Assembly: GCA_017937485.1 (NCBI GenBank)
Contig: JAGBDN010000017.1
Location: 109,392 to 173,391 of the forward strand
From: Thermoguttaceae bacterium
Lineage (GTDB): Bacteria; Planctomycetota; Planctomycetia; Pirellulales; Thermoguttaceae
Direction: 5' to 3'
DNA length: 64,000 bases
Part shown: piece after piece, positions 1 through 8,723 of the stretch
Numbering within the stretch: position 1 is the stretch's first letter
How the letters are laid out: every line of letters starts with the position of its first letter
Made by a program: the position numbers and the translations under genes
The notes under the pieces: model-generated
Told to the model about the DNA's origin: nothing
Database searches by the model: none
The model's input: only the letters and a program-made list of their open reading frames with translations

Positions 1-2
1 TC

Positions 3-413
3 GGCGGAGAAAAAGAACGCGGCTACACGTCGGAAGAACTGAAACTTCTGCACGAAACGCGCAAAATTTTGGGCGACTCCGCGATTCAAGTCTGCCCGAC
101 CGCCGTCCGCGTTCCGGTCGCGAACTGCCACTCGGAAAGCGTCGTCGTCGAGACCGAGCGCAAAATTTCGGTCGAAAAAGCCCGCGAACTCTTCGCCGCC
201 GCGCCGGGAATCGTCTTGATGGACGACCTCTCGAAGAAAGAATACCCGACGCCGTACCACTGCCACGACACGGACGACGTTTACGTCGGCCGCATCCGCG
301 AAGATATGACGACCGCCAACTCCCTCGCGTTCTGGTGCGTCAGCGACAACCTCCGCAAGGGCGCCGCGACGAACGCCGTTCAAATCGCCGAATGGATTCA
401 AAAGAACCTCTAA
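3..413 (+). CDS. asd: Aspartate-semialdehyde dehydrogenase, C-terminal part
   Basis: Cut by the left edge; 136 residues remain and the frame is open from base 3. The protein makes aspartate semialdehyde from aspartyl phosphate with NADPH, a cytosolic step toward lysine, threonine, methionine and diaminopimelate. The visible part holds the family segment RVPVANCHSE, which contributes to the substrate pocket, and the C-terminal helix with LRKGAATNAVQIAE, which is nearly invariant in Asd. The active-site cysteine lies outside the window. A hairpin terminator follows about 60 bases after the stop, so it ends its transcript. Identification is firm. Confidence 0.95.
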   Translation, partial: GGEKERGYTSEELKLLHETRKILGDSAIQVCPTAVRVPVANCHSESVVVETERKISVEKARELFAAAPGIVLMDDLSKKEYPTPYHCHDTDDVYVGRIREDMTTANSLAFWCVSDNLRKGAATNAVQIAEWIQKNL

Positions 414-472
414 TCGGCCGTCGATAACTCCCGGCGGTTCCGCGACTTAAAGTCGACTCGACCGCCGCCGAC

Positions 473-509
473 CGCGACCGCGTTTTCCCAACGAGAAGAC
501 GCGGTCGCG
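473..509 (+). terminator. Rho-independent terminator after asd
   Basis: An 11-bp perfect stem (473-483 with 499-509), rich in GC, with a 15-base loop, followed by TCGTTTCTT. It closes the asd transcript. The rest of 414-730 holds the promoter of the next gene and no gene of its own. Confidence 0.7.
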
Positions 510-632
510 TCGTTTCTTGTCGACGCGACGCCGCCCAATTCTTGTTCAACGCCGCCCAACGACGTCAAAATAGCGAAACCGCGTAAAAAGCGCCGACGCG
601 TCGGAAAAAGCGGGCGTTCCGAAAAATCGCCG

Positions 633-661
633 TATACAAAGGGCGGAAAATTTCGTATAAT
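633..661 (+). promoter_or_regulatory. Sigma70-like promoter for the VWA protein gene
   Basis: A perfect TATAAT at 656-661 with TATACA (4 of 6 consensus bases) at 633-638 and a 17-base spacer. The start codon is at 731, giving a leader of about 60 bases. Confidence 0.45.
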
Positions 662-730
662 CGAAACGCCGTCGTCGCGTCGCGCGCCGACCGAACCGTT
701 TTCATCGTTGCGTTTTCCTTTTCCGTCGTT

Positions 731-3106
731 ATGCCCCGCTTTTCCTTTCAACCGCTCGGCGACAGTTGGACGCTCGTCGCCGTTTTGCTCGCCGCGCTCG
801 TCGTCGGACTCGTCGTTTTCCGTCCGAACGACGCGACGCTTTCGCGCTTTCGCCGCCGCGTCGCGCTCGGGCTCCGTTTGGCGCTCGTCGCGATTTTCGC
901 CGTTCTTTTCGCGCGACCGTCCGTCGTAAGCGTTGAGAAAGAAGAACTTCCGGCGTCGTTCGTTTTCCTTTGCGACCTTTCGGAGAGTATGTCGATTCGC
1001 GACGAAGCCGACGGAGCGAGCCGTTTCGACGCGATGAAAGCCGGGTTCGCGTCCGTTCAAGACCGACTCCGCGCCCTTTCGGAGCGTTTCGACGTCCGCG
1101 TTTTCGGCTTTGGCGACGCGACCGAGGAACTCGAACTCGTCGACGGCGCCGTCCGTTTTCCCGACGCGCCGACCGGTTCCGAAACGCCGCTCGGAGACGC
1201 GCTCGCCGAAACGCTCCGAACGACCGCCGGGAGCCGAACGCTCGGCGTCGCCGTTATTTCGGACGGAACGCAGCGAACGAAAGACGCCGAATCGCCGTCG
1301 CCGCAAGACGTCGCGCTCCGTTGGCGGGACGCGGAACGCCCGATTTTCGCCGTTCCGCTCGGCTCCGCGGAGGGTTCCCCGACGACGCGCGACGTCGCCG
1401 TCCTCGACCTGCGCTCGAACGACCGCGTTTTTCTCGGGAACGAGCTGACCGTCTCCGGCCAAGTTCGCGTTCTTGGGCTCGCCGGGCAAAAAATCCCGCT
1501 CGCGCTTTCGCTCGAGACGTCGCCGGGCAAGCTGGAAGTCGTCGACGAAACGGAACTTGCGCCGACTTCGAACGACGCGACGCTCTCTTATCGCTTCGTT
1601 TGCGCCCCGAAAACCGCCGGGCAATGGAAGCTGCGCGTCGCCGCGCCGCCGCAAGAAGGCGAACTCGCCGACTCGAACAACGAACTCGGCGCGTTCGTCG
1701 CCGCGATCGACGGCGGACTCGACGTCTTATACATCGAAGGCACAAGGCGTTACGAGCAAAACTTCCTCCGCGCCGCGCTCGACGAAGCGTCCGACGTCCG
1801 CGTCCGATATTGGCGTCCGTCGACCGCCTCGTTGGTCGCTCGACTCCCCGACGCGACCGAAGCGGAGCGGGTCGCCGCCTTGACGCGTTCGCGCAAATCG
1901 TTGATCGAAACGTTCTTCAAACCGGGCAAATACGCCGCTTACGTCTTGGGCGACGTCGACGCGGCGGTGTTTCAGCCGAACGAGTTGAAGGCCCTCGCCG
2001 ACCTCGTCGAGAGCGGAACCGGGCTCGTCGTTCTCGCGGGCGAACGCTCGCTTGGCGCGGGCGGGTACGCCGAAACGCCGCTGGCCGACGTTTTCCCGGT
2101 CGCGACGCGAAGCGCCGACCGTTTGCCGCTCGACTCCGACCTCGCCGACTTTGACGCCGCGTCGCCGGAATCGCAGAAACTCCGCTTCGACGGGGAGTTC
2201 CGCGCCGCGCCCGCCGTTCGCTCCGGGCGACCGGACTTTGTCGCGCAGTTGAATCTCGACCCGAAAAAGAACGCCGAAAGTTGGGCGAAGCTCCCGCCGC
2301 TGTCGAGCGTTTACCGCGTCGGAACGCCGAAACCGGGCGCGACGACCGCTTTGACCGCGACCGGCGCGCTCTCCGACGGCGCGACTTCTAAAGAGTTGCC
2401 GCTTCTTGTGTTGAACCGCTTCGGCGACGGTCGCGTCGCGACGCTCGCGACCGACTCGACTTGGCGCTGGCGGATGCGCGGTTTCGAAGACGAACACCGC
2501 AAGTTTTGGCGACAGTTGCTTTTATGGACGGCGAAATTGGACGAGCTTCTCGAAGGCGAACTCGCGGTCGAACTCGAACGCAGCCGGTTCGCGCCGGGCG
2601 AAAACGTCGATTTCCGCGTCGTTTACCGTCCGAAAGAGGGGGAAGATTTGTCGAAATTGAAGGCGAAGGCGACCGTCGTCGGGCCGGACGGTTCGCGAAC
2701 CGACGTCGCGCTGACCGACGCAAACGGCGTTTGGACGGGAACTTATCGCGGCGGCGAAACGCTCGGCGTCGGCGATTACCGCGTCGAAGCGTCGGTTCTT
2801 TCGTCGACCGGAACGCCGCTCCAAAGCGCGCAAGCTCGGTTTTTGACGTTCGCGCAAAACTTGGAACTCGACGAACCGGCCGCGTCGCCGTCGACGCTCG
2901 AAAACCTCGCGTCGACGACCGAAGGGAAAACGTTGCGCGTCGACGACTTAGCGTCGTTTCTCGACGAGTTGGCGCAAAAACGGGCGACGGTCGCCGACTT
3001 CCGCGAAGTCAAGCGGTCGCTTTACGATACTTGGGCGATTTTCGCGCTCTTCGCCGGACTCCTGATCGCCGACTGGGCCCTGCGCAAACGTTGGGGCGCC
3101 GCGTAA
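731..3106 (+). CDS. VWA-domain and glutamine amidotransferase-like membrane protein
   Basis: A 791-residue membrane protein. Two hydrophobic segments lie near residues 14-31 and 47-62. A VWA-like domain follows, with an intact MIDAS motif DLSESMS at 82-88 that would bind a divalent metal. Around residues 405-470 is a class I glutamine-amidotransferase-like fold (SGTGLVVLAGERSLGAGGY) with no obvious catalytic Cys. A single membrane helix lies near 765-783 just before a basic tail. This layout is common in planctomycete proteins that sit beside MoxR ATPases and BatA/BatB-like proteins and are thought to handle folding or assembly at the membrane. Here it stands alone; the moxR genes are 14 and 41 kb away. 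Function is inferred from the fold only. Confidence 0.8.
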   Translation: MPRFSFQPLGDSWTLVAVLLAALVVGLVVFRPNDATLSRFRRRVALGLRLALVAIFAVLFARPSVVSVEKEELPASFVFLCDLSESMSIRDEADGASRFDAMKAGFASVQDRLRALSERFDVRVFGFGDATEELELVDGAVRFPDAPTGSETPLGDALAETLRTTAGSRTLGVAVISDGTQRTKDAESPSPQDVALRWRDAERPIFAVPLGSAEGSPTTRDVAVLDLRSNDRVFLGNELTVSGQVRVLGLAGQKIPLALSLETSPGKLEVVDETELAPTSNDATLSYRFVCAPKTAGQWKLRVAAPPQEGELADSNNELGAFVAAIDGGLDVLYIEGTRRYEQNFLRAALDEASDVRVRYWRPSTASLVARLPDATEAERVAALTRSRKSLIETFFKPGKYAAYVLGDVDAAVFQPNELKALADLVESGTGLVVLAGERSLGAGGYAETPLADVFPVATRSADRLPLDSDLADFDAASPESQKLRFDGEFRAAPAVRSGRPDFVAQLNLDPKKNAESWAKLPPLSSVYRVGTPKPGATTALTATGALSDGATSKELPLLVLNRFGDGRVATLATDSTWRWRMRGFEDEHRKFWRQLLLWTAKLDELLEGELAVELERSRFAPGENVDFRVVYRPKEGEDLSKLKAKATVVGPDGSRTDVALTDANGVWTGTYRGGETLGVGDYRVEASVLSSTGTPLQSAQARFLTFAQNLELDEPAASPSTLENLASTTEGKTLRVDDLASFLDELAQKRATVADFREVKRSLYDTWAIFALFAGLLIADWALRKRWGAA

Positions 3107-3153
3107 CATCGTTTCTCCGACGCCGTCTTAATCTCTTAATTAGCAAGCGTTAA

Positions 3154-3188
3154 AAAAACGCCGACTCCGTTTCGAAGTCGGCGTTTTT
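3154..3188. terminator. Bidirectional terminator
   Basis: A 13-bp perfect stem (3154-3166 with 3176-3188) with a 9-base loop, A-run on the left and T-run on the right. It lies between convergent genes ending at 3106 (+) and 3257 (-) and can serve both. Confidence 0.85.
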
Positions 3189-3256
3189 CGTCGATTAACG
3201 TCGGAACGTTAAGTCGGTCGCCGCGACGAAACCGCCGCGACGCCGAGCGTCAACGT

Positions 3257-3694
3257 TCATTCGGACGGAATATCGAGTTCGTAAACGAACGGGCCTTTGC
3301 CGCTAAAGGTCGTTTTTTCTTGCGTTTCGGAACCGTATCGCGCCGGAACGGCCTCTTCGAAAACCGGTTCGGGGCCCATCGGGCCGTCGACGGTTTCGCC
3401 CGTGTCGACGCGCGCCGACACGGCGACCAAATACGAGCCTTCCGCCAACCCTTTCGTTTCGGAAATCTTGAATTTTCCGTCGGTAATCGCCGCGCCGGAA
3501 CTCGTTTGAAGGGCGTTCGACGAATCGGGCGTAAACTCGATCGAACCTTGAGCGATCGGCGTTCCGTCGATCGAAATCGTTCCTTCGACCGCTCGACGGC
3601 CCTGCGGATTCTTGGAACCGCAACCGGCGGTCGCGCCGACGACGCAAACCAAGAGCGTCGCCAGCGCCGCCCAAGTCAAAACGTTACGTTTCAT
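3257..3694 (-). CDS. Small lipoprotein with a transthyretin/carboxypeptidase-regulatory-like fold (module 1)
   Basis: A 145-residue protein. The signal peptide ends in a lipobox at GATAGC, so it should be anchored by a lipidated Cys. The mature part has the beta-rich pattern of carboxypeptidase-regulatory-like domains: V-x-G-T-I-S-I-D-G-T-P-I, a PDSS turn, then D-G-K-F-K-I and G-x-Y-L-V-A-V. The start has an AAGGAT site 12 bases upstream. It lies 30 bases after the DUF1559 gene and is almost surely co-transcribed with it. The same pairing occurs twice more in this window, which suggests a partner of the pseudopilin at the cell surface. The role is inferred from context; no enzymatic residues are evident. 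Confidence 0.8.
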   Translation of the reverse strand: MKRNVLTWAALATLLVCVVGATAGCGSKNPQGRRAVEGTISIDGTPIAQGSIEFTPDSSNALQTSSGAAITDGKFKISETKGLAEGSYLVAVSARVDTGETVDGPMGPEPVFEEAVPARYGSETQEKTTFSGKGPFVYELDIPSE

Positions 3695-3724
3695 CGTTGT
3701 TCTTATCCTTTCGTTCGCAAGCGC

Positions 3725-4753
3725 TTAAAGTTGAACGTTCGTTTCGCCGCCCTTCGAAGTCGAAAGCGCTTGCCAGGTTTCGCGGTTCACCGTGTCGGAA
3801 ACGAAGCGAACCGAACCGTCGACCATCGAGACGTTGACGCCGCCCGAGTGGTTGCTACGCGCGCTCAAAAAGACCGCTTTCGACGTGCTGCCGCTCGTCG
3901 GAACCGTCTTGTACCCGTCCAACGGGAAACGTTCCGGGTCGTGCGACGTTTGTTTAAAGGAGTCGTGGAAGTAGTCGGGGTTCGACGGGTTCGGCGTGTA
4001 GTACGCGCTGTAAATCGTCGACATACCGTACCAAATCAAACCGCGCAGGTCGTTTGTGCCGGAACCGGTCCAAGAACCTTGAATCGTTTCGGAAAACGCC
4101 ATCGTGTTCGAAGTTCCGTCGGTAATCGCCGACAACGCGACCGGAGCGTCGAAACGTTTGTCGTCGCCGCGAATGTTAAACGCCGCGCCGCGGTTAACGA
4201 CGCCGTTGTATTCCGTAACCCAACCGATCGCGCCGTTCGTGTTGTAGTCGCATTGATAAATCCCGGTCGAACCGACGCAAGCGACGTAATTATGGTGTTC
4301 GAAGCCGTTAAAAGAGCTTTTTCGCGGCTCGTCGGACGGGCAAGTGTACGCGTTGAACCGTTTTCCGGCCAGCAATGTGTTGTTGTCGCCGGAATTGAAG
4401 GGATAATTGGCGCCCCAAGTGTATTCGCTCGCGTAAGCCGCTTCTTCGATATACGGGAAAAGCGCGATCGCCCACGTTCCGTGTTGCGCGTCGATCCCGC
4501 CCGGCGGCAGGTACGTTCCGTCCGCGTCGACGTAGTTGTGAATCGCCAACCCGAGTTGTTTCAGATTGTTCGTGCATTGCATGCGACGCGCCGCTTCGCG
4601 CGCCGCTTGAACGGCCGGAAGAAGAAGGCCGATCAAAATTCCGATGATCGCGATGACGACTAAGAGTTCGACAAGGGTGAAACCGAAGCGGCAAACTTTG
4701 CCCCCCCCCCCCAGTTTAACATCTTTTTCGAAAGCATTCCAAAACTCCTTCAT
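3725..4753 (-). CDS. DUF1559 prepilin-like protein with an N-terminal 12-G tract (module 1)
   Basis: A 342-residue protein read from the ATG at 4753. It has a type IV prepilin leader ([19 protein letters not shown], cleavage expected at G/F), the conserved [10 protein letters not shown] segment, the DUF1559 body, and a C-terminal H-x9-DG motif ([12 protein letters not shown]). It should be cleaved by a prepilin peptidase and displayed or assembled at the surface. Codons 14-18 consist of a run of 12 G (4701-4712). The start is in doubt: the ATG at 4753 has only a weak, distant ribosome site, while an ATG at 4737 has AAGGAG seven bases upstream. From 4737 the present tract length throws the frame off and ends at a TAG (4660-4662) after 25 codons. 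One more G would restore the frame. The gene may therefore be phase-off here. Confidence 0.85.
   Translation of the reverse strand: MKEFWNAFEKDVKLGGGGKVCRFGFTLVELLVVIAIIGILIGLLLPAVQAAREAARRMQCTNNLKQLGLAIHNYVDADGTYLPPGGIDAQHGTWAIALFPYIEEAAYASEYTWGANYPFNSGDNNTLLAGKRFNAYTCPSDEPRKSSFNGFEHHNYVACVGSTGIYQCDYNTNGAIGWVTEYNGVVNRGAAFNIRGDDKRFDAPVALSAITDGTSNTMAFSETIQGSWTGSGTNDLRGLIWYGMSTIYSAYYTPNPSNPDYFHDSFKQTSHDPERFPLDGYKTVPTSGSTSKAVFLSARSNHSGGVNVSMVDGSVRFVSDTVNRETWQALSTSKGGETNVQL
4701..4712 (-). repeat. Homopolymeric tract, 12 G on the coding strand
   Basis: Twelve consecutive C on the plus strand, lying inside the DUF1559 gene between its start and the prepilin cleavage motif. No other run of this base in the window exceeds seven apart from the twin at 6826-6837. 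Such tracts change length by slipped-strand mispairing and would switch the downstream frame. Confidence 0.95.
4745..4750 (-). promoter_or_regulatory. Strong Shine-Dalgarno site favouring the out-of-frame ATG at 4737
   Basis: AAGGAG on the coding strand, seven bases before the ATG at 4735-4737. It overlaps codons 2-3 of the upstream ATG at 4753, which itself has no close ribosome site. The site decides which start is likely used, and hence whether the 12-G tract leaves the gene on or off. Confidence 0.6.
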
Positions 4754-4849
4754 AAATTGAATAAAAGAAAGCCTTTTCGCCGTTTCGTCGCGTCGAAAAA
4801 GCCGGGAAAAAATAAGGAAAACGGACGAACCGTTTCCGTCGACGCCTTC

Positions 4850-4878
4850 AATATACCCGCCGAGCGCTAAAAAAGCAA
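4850..4878 (-). promoter_or_regulatory. Candidate promoter for DUF1559 module 1
   Basis: On the minus strand TTGCTT (4873-4878) and TATATT (4850-4855) with a 17-base spacer, about 90 bases before the start codon. The 331-base gap 4754-5084 contains this promoter, the terminator of the next module and AT-rich leader, and no gene. Confidence 0.45.
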
Positions 4879-4991
4879 GAAAAATCTCCCGCTTTCGTCA
4901 ACTTTTTTCAAAATTTACGCTAAAAATATTGCCGCGGCGACAAAGTTTAGCAAATCTTCCCAAACCGCCCATCTTTCGGCGCGACGTAAAA

Positions 4992-5033
4992 AAAACGCCC
5001 GGAACCGCTTGCTAGAACGATTTCGGGCGTTTT
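4992..5033. terminator. Terminator after lipoprotein module 2
   Basis: AAAACGCCCG (4992-5001) pairs with CGGGCGTTTT (5024-5033), extendable by three pairs including one G-U. It lies 50 bases past the stop of the leftward lipoprotein gene at 5085, whose transcript it ends. Confidence 0.75.
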
Positions 5034-5084
5034 CGATTTTTTCAACGACGCCGCAAGCGCCGTCAAAAGAAGGCGTTAGCGCGA

Positions 5085-5612
5085 TTAAAGAACGCCGCCG
5101 CCGTTGTCCGCCTTGTCGCGAACCGCTTCGCCGACGTTGACCTCCAAGTTATTCGTCCCTTCGACGACTTCGACTTCAAGCGGCGTCGTGCCGACCAAGC
5201 GATACTCCTCGGCGACGACGAAGAACTCTTCGTAAGTCGCGCCGCTGTCGACGTATTCTTGGTAAATCCGCGCCGATTCGGCGTCGATCGGGCTCGGCGG
5301 AGGAGGCGTGCCTTCGCCGACCGTTTTCGCGACCGAGACCTTAAATTTACCCGCCGGGGCGCCCTTATATTGACCGTGCGTAACGATCGTCGCGACGCCT
5401 TTCGCGTCGGTCGTGCCGCCGCTCGTCCACTTGATCGATTCGTCGACCGGTTTCATAGAAACCGCCGCGCCCTCAAGCGGTTTGCCGTCTTGAATCACCG
5501 TAATCGTCGTCGGATTCAGTTTCGGCATACCGTCCGGAAGTTTCGGCCCGCAACCGACCGTCGACGCGAGCGCCGCCAAAACGAGCGCGCTCCCGAGAAA
5601 AATTCGTTTCAT
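5085..5612 (-). CDS. Small lipoprotein with a transthyretin/carboxypeptidase-regulatory-like fold (module 2)
   Basis: A 175-residue protein. I chose the ATG at 5612 because a clear lipoprotein signal follows at once (MKRIFLGSALVLAALASTVGC); the frame stays open upstream but without signal character. The mature part shows I-T-V-I-Q-D-G-K-P-L-E-G-A-A-V and T-D-A-K-G-V-A-T-I, the alternating pattern of a beta-sandwich regulatory-like domain, then a proline stretch (TPPPPSP) and a second beta segment. It is most like the module 3 lipoprotein (56553-57062), with the same DGKPLEGA/EGAPLEGA turn. It follows the DUF1559 gene by 126 bases on the same strand. Its role as a pseudopilin partner is inferred from context. 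Confidence 0.8.
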   Translation of the reverse strand: MKRIFLGSALVLAALASTVGCGPKLPDGMPKLNPTTITVIQDGKPLEGAAVSMKPVDESIKWTSGGTTDAKGVATIVTHGQYKGAPAGKFKVSVAKTVGEGTPPPPSPIDAESARIYQEYVDSGATYEEFFVVAEEYRLVGTTPLEVEVVEGTNNLEVNVGEAVRDKADNGGGVL

Positions 5613-5738
5613 TATTTCCGCCTTTCTCGACGACGCGCAAACGCCGCCGTTGTTCGACTTAAAATCAGTCGCGGAACGCCGACGCAACCGTCGACGCTCC
5701 GCGTCAAAAGAACGTTAAATTTTCGCTAAACGCTAAAA

Positions 5739-6857
5739 TCACATCGTTTCGGTTTCGCCGCCGGACGGGGTGCCCATCGCGCCCCAAACGCCGTAGGGGC
5801 TCTTGCCGGTGCATTGCGTCGAGGTCGCGCTCAGGTTGCCGCAGTCGATCGTTTCGCTGACGAAGCGGACGGAACCGTCGGTCATCGCGCAGTTGACGCC
5901 GCCGGAGTGATAGCTGTTCGGCGGATAAATCGCGCCCCATTGACCGTTGGACGAAGCGAGACAGCTCGGCGCGTTCGGCGGAAGAACGGTGTGGAAACCG
6001 TTCCAGCCGCGCCCGTCTTGGAAGAAGTTGCCGCGCCAGGTGTCGCAGGTGGCAACCAGTTGCGTCGGGTCGTCGGCTTTGCGGGCGTTGTTCATACAGA
6101 CGTCCGGGTGGCAGTCGAGGTCGCCGGTGTAGAAGGAGGAAACGGTGGCGGAACCGCCCTTAACCGCGCTCGACCAATAGCCTTCCGGCGCGCTGGCCGA
6201 TTCGCTGACCGCGACGGTGTTCGACGTGCCGTCGGTGCAGGCGGCGTAAGTCTTCCAGTGTTCTTGGTGGAAGAGACCGCGCGTATGGCATTTTTTCGTC
6301 GAAACGTTGATATAGTTCGGGTGGTTGTACGGCGCGTCGAGTTTGCTTGTGCCGTCGCCGAGGGAGTACATCACGTTGACGCGAGCGTTGCCGGCGTGAA
6401 CGGACGGTTGCATACCGTTCGGTTCCGACGGACAAATGATCGTCGTGATCGGGTTTTTGTAGACGTCCGATTCAAAGAAACCGCCGGCCCAGAGCCCGAT
6501 TTCGCCTTTGTGCGTTTTTTTGTCGAGATCCATAATACGGTCGTAGCGCGGCGCCTCTTCCATAAACGGAAGCAACGGAATCGTAACGCTAAGCGGCGCG
6601 TAGTTGTCCCAACCGAACGCCGAGAACGGCGACATCGTCGGGAGCGCGTTGTATGCGTCGTGATAGTTTTGGAGCGCCAAACCGACTTGTTTCAAGTGGT
6701 TCGTGCATTGCATACGGCGCGCCGCTTCGCGAGCCGCTTGAACCGCCGGGAGAAGAAGCCCGATCAAAATACCGATGATCGCGATAACGACCAACAATTC
6801 GACGAGAGTGAAGCCGTTAGGTTTGCCCCCCCCCCCCATTTTACCAAATTTCGACAT
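5739..6857 (-). CDS. DUF1559 prepilin-like protein with an N-terminal 12-G tract (module 2)
   Basis: A 372-residue protein. Prepilin leader [30 protein letters not shown] segment, DUF1559 body with several Cys ([15 protein letters not shown]) that may form disulfides, and the H-x9-DG motif ([12 protein letters not shown]). It ends in GGETETM, as does module 3. The ATG at 6857 has AAAGGAA seven bases upstream, so this start is well supported, and from it the 12-G tract (6826-6837, four glycine codons) is in frame. A change of one G would place the prepilin motif out of frame. A consensus promoter lies upstream, so the gene looks strongly expressed in this state. Confidence 0.9.
   Translation of the reverse strand: MSKFGKMGGGGKPNGFTLVELLVVIAIIGILIGLLLPAVQAAREAARRMQCTNHLKQVGLALQNYHDAYNALPTMSPFSAFGWDNYAPLSVTIPLLPFMEEAPRYDRIMDLDKKTHKGEIGLWAGGFFESDVYKNPITTIICPSEPNGMQPSVHAGNARVNVMYSLGDGTSKLDAPYNHPNYINVSTKKCHTRGLFHQEHWKTYAACTDGTSNTVAVSESASAPEGYWSSAVKGGSATVSSFYTGDLDCHPDVCMNNARKADDPTQLVATCDTWRGNFFQDGRGWNGFHTVLPPNAPSCLASSNGQWGAIYPPNSYHSGGVNCAMTDGSVRFVSETIDCGNLSATSTQCTGKSPYGVWGAMGTPSGGETETM
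6826..6837 (-). repeat. Homopolymeric tract, 12 G on the coding strand (twin of 4701-4712)
   Basis: Twelve C on the plus strand, directly after codon 7 (ATG) of the module 2 pseudopilin. It has the same length and place as in module 1: both encode GGGG followed by Lys, five to seven residues before the prepilin motif. Confidence 0.95.
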
Positions 6858-6954
6858 TACGTTGTTCCTTTAATCTTAAAATAGTATTAAATCGCGCCGA
6901 AAAACTACTTTTCGACGATTTTTTGCCTCAACAGCGCTACAACGCGCCGTTTTT

Positions 6955-6983
6955 ATTATAAAGCGTCAAGAAATACTTGTCAA
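6955..6983 (-). promoter_or_regulatory. Consensus sigma70 promoter for DUF1559 module 2
   Basis: On the minus strand a perfect TTGACA (6978-6983) and a perfect TATAAT (6955-6960) with a 17-base spacer. A second TTGACG lies inside the spacer at 6964-6969. The leader would be about 90 bases. Nothing else was seen in 6858-7163. Confidence 0.75.
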
Positions 6984-7163
6984 GAAACGCGAAAAAAATT
7001 TTTAATAAATCTGCTCAAAAAAGAAAAATCTCAACGGCGTAATCGTCGAAGTCGCCGTTTTTTATCGCGCCGCCTGTCAAACGCGGCAAATTAGAGAATT
7101 TAGAAAAGTTCGTCGACGGTTCCCAAGCCGCTTCGCTCGAAAACCGTCGACGTTAATTCGCGT

Positions 7164-7904
7164 TCAGCCGATTCTTTTCACGAAATACGACCGATAAACC
7201 GGCGCTTCATTGAGGCGCGTGCGACGTTCGAAGTGCGTCAAATAATCGAGATCGCCCTCGGCTTTACGCTCCGGAATATCGAACGGCCCGGCCAAGTTCG
7301 ACGAGAGCTTAATCGTTTCAACGCCGCTCTTAAAGTACTCTTCGACGTCGGTCCAAAAATGGAGCTTCCCGCCGACGACCAAGCGTTCTTCGATCATTTG
7401 GATCACGTCCGGGCGAACGATGCGGCGTTTGCGGTGCGCCTTCTTCCACCAAGGATCCGGGAAGTAAATATGCGCGCCGACGAGCGAATTCAGCGGAATA
7501 ATGTCGCGCAACACCCGCGCCGCGTCCGCCGAGAACATCACGCCGTTCGGAGTATTTTGCTTCGCCAAGCGCGACGCCGACGTCAACGCGTAACGATAAG
7601 CCAGCTCGACGCCGATAAAGTTGCGCTCCGGCGAACGCTTCGTCGCCGCCGCGATGAAAAGGCCCTTGCCGGAACCGATTTCCAACTCCGTCGGCGCGAC
7701 GCGACCGAAAAGCCGCTCCGAAAGCGCTTCGAAACTCATTCCGGCGTAAGCGTCGTAACCTTGCGCGCGAACGCCTTCCGCTCCGAACAGCTCCGCCGTT
7801 TCGGCTTCGTAAGGCCCTTGCTCGGCGTACTCGTCGAGAAGCGGAATAAAATAACGCGAAAGTTCGAGACTTCCCTTAATTTTCGGCAAGGAACGACGGC
7901 CCAT
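7164..7904 (-). CDS. trmB: tRNA (guanine-N7-)-methyltransferase
   Basis: A 246-residue cytosolic enzyme that methylates G46 of tRNA with S-adenosylmethionine. It has the SAM motif LEIGSGKGLFIAAA, then NFIGVELAYRYA, and the family signature HIYFPDPWWKKAHRKRR. The C-terminal part contains the usual FWTDVEEY strand. An ATG at 7904 is preferred; a TTG three codons earlier is in frame but sits directly on the only G-rich ribosome-site-like sequence. The first 60 residues (LELSRYFIPLLDEY) extend beyond the catalytic core and are typical of longer TrmB forms. Confidence 0.92.
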   Translation of the reverse strand: MGRRSLPKIKGSLELSRYFIPLLDEYAEQGPYEAETAELFGAEGVRAQGYDAYAGMSFEALSERLFGRVAPTELEIGSGKGLFIAAATKRSPERNFIGVELAYRYALTSASRLAKQNTPNGVMFSADAARVLRDIIPLNSLVGAHIYFPDPWWKKAHRKRRIVRPDVIQMIEERLVVGGKLHFWTDVEEYFKSGVETIKLSSNLAGPFDIPERKAEGDLDYLTHFERRTRLNEAPVYRSYFVKRIG

Positions 7905-8015
7905 CCGACGCAAACCCCCTATTTTATAATTTTTAACGTTTTCGAGTTTTGGTCGCGCACCGACGCGACGTTAAACTCCGCGCAAACCGCCCGGCTTAAC
8001 GCGCCGTCGACTTGT

Positions 8016-8522
8016 TCACTCGCTCGCCGGCGTCGACTCGATCGGAAGCGGAACGCCCTTCAAGACGCCTTCGCAGACGATATTGTCTCCGACGAGGCAC
8101 ATAAAGTGCGACGTAACCAAAATTTTGCGCCATTTAATCATTTCCGCTTGAATAACAAGACGGTCGCCCGGGCGCACCATTCCGCGGAACTTCACCTCTT
8201 CGAGCCCGGCGAACCCCATCACGGCGCCGTTGAACATATTGTGCTTCGTAACGAAATAGCTCGCCATCTGCGCGGCGCATTCGCACATCACGACGCCCGG
8301 CGTCAACGGGAAATCCGGCATATGACCGCGAACCCAGAATTCGTCCGGCGTCATATCTTTGTAACCGACGCACTTCTTTTCTTCGAAGTTGTCGTAAAGA
8401 ATCGCCGTCAGTTGCTCCATTTCGAAACGTTGGCGATTGTACTTGCGAATCTCGTCGAGCGTCGCGATCGGCGCGTTCATATCGTAAAGCGACTCGTCGA
8501 CGATAAGCGGTTTCTTGGCCAT
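8016..8522 (-). CDS. FabZ-like 3-hydroxyacyl-[acyl-carrier-protein] dehydratase
   Basis: A 168-residue hot-dog protein. The catalytic pattern GHMPDFPLTPGVVMCECAAQ matches FabZ, with His67 and Glu81 in the expected places. It would dehydrate beta-hydroxyacyl-ACP in fatty-acid synthesis. The first 40 residues form an extra N-terminal segment not found in short FabZ, so it may be a specialised paralogue. A second, more standard FabZ is at 22957. The start has a strong AGGAGG site. It lies between trmB and the small basic protein gene, all leftward. Confidence 0.85.
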   Translation of the reverse strand: MAKKPLIVDESLYDMNAPIATLDEIRKYNRQRFEMEQLTAILYDNFEEKKCVGYKDMTPDEFWVRGHMPDFPLTPGVVMCECAAQMASYFVTKHNMFNGAVMGFAGLEEVKFRGMVRPGDRLVIQAEMIKWRKILVTSHFMCLVGDNIVCEGVLKGVPLPIESTPASE

Positions 8523-8637
8523 CGAACGCCTCCTTGCTCCCTTGCGGCGACGCGAAAACGAACGTTCCGCTTTCCGCCGTTTCTCTATTCTTCTTATTTC
8601 CCCGAGTCAACGCGTTCCGAGGCCGGCGTAAACGGCA

Positions 8638-8675
8638 AAAGCGCGAAAAGCGTTAAAAAACGCCATTCGCGCTTT
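8638..8675. terminator. Terminator between the small basic protein gene and fabZ-like gene
   Basis: AAAGCGCGAA (8638-8647) pairs with TTCGCGCTTT (8666-8675), with a smaller nested stem inside (8650-8654 with 8659-8663). It lies about 50 bases past the stop of the small basic protein gene. Confidence 0.7.
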
Positions 8676-8723
8676 GTTGCGAACGTTGCCCGAACGCGTT
8701 TTCGACCGAAATCGAAATCGCTA

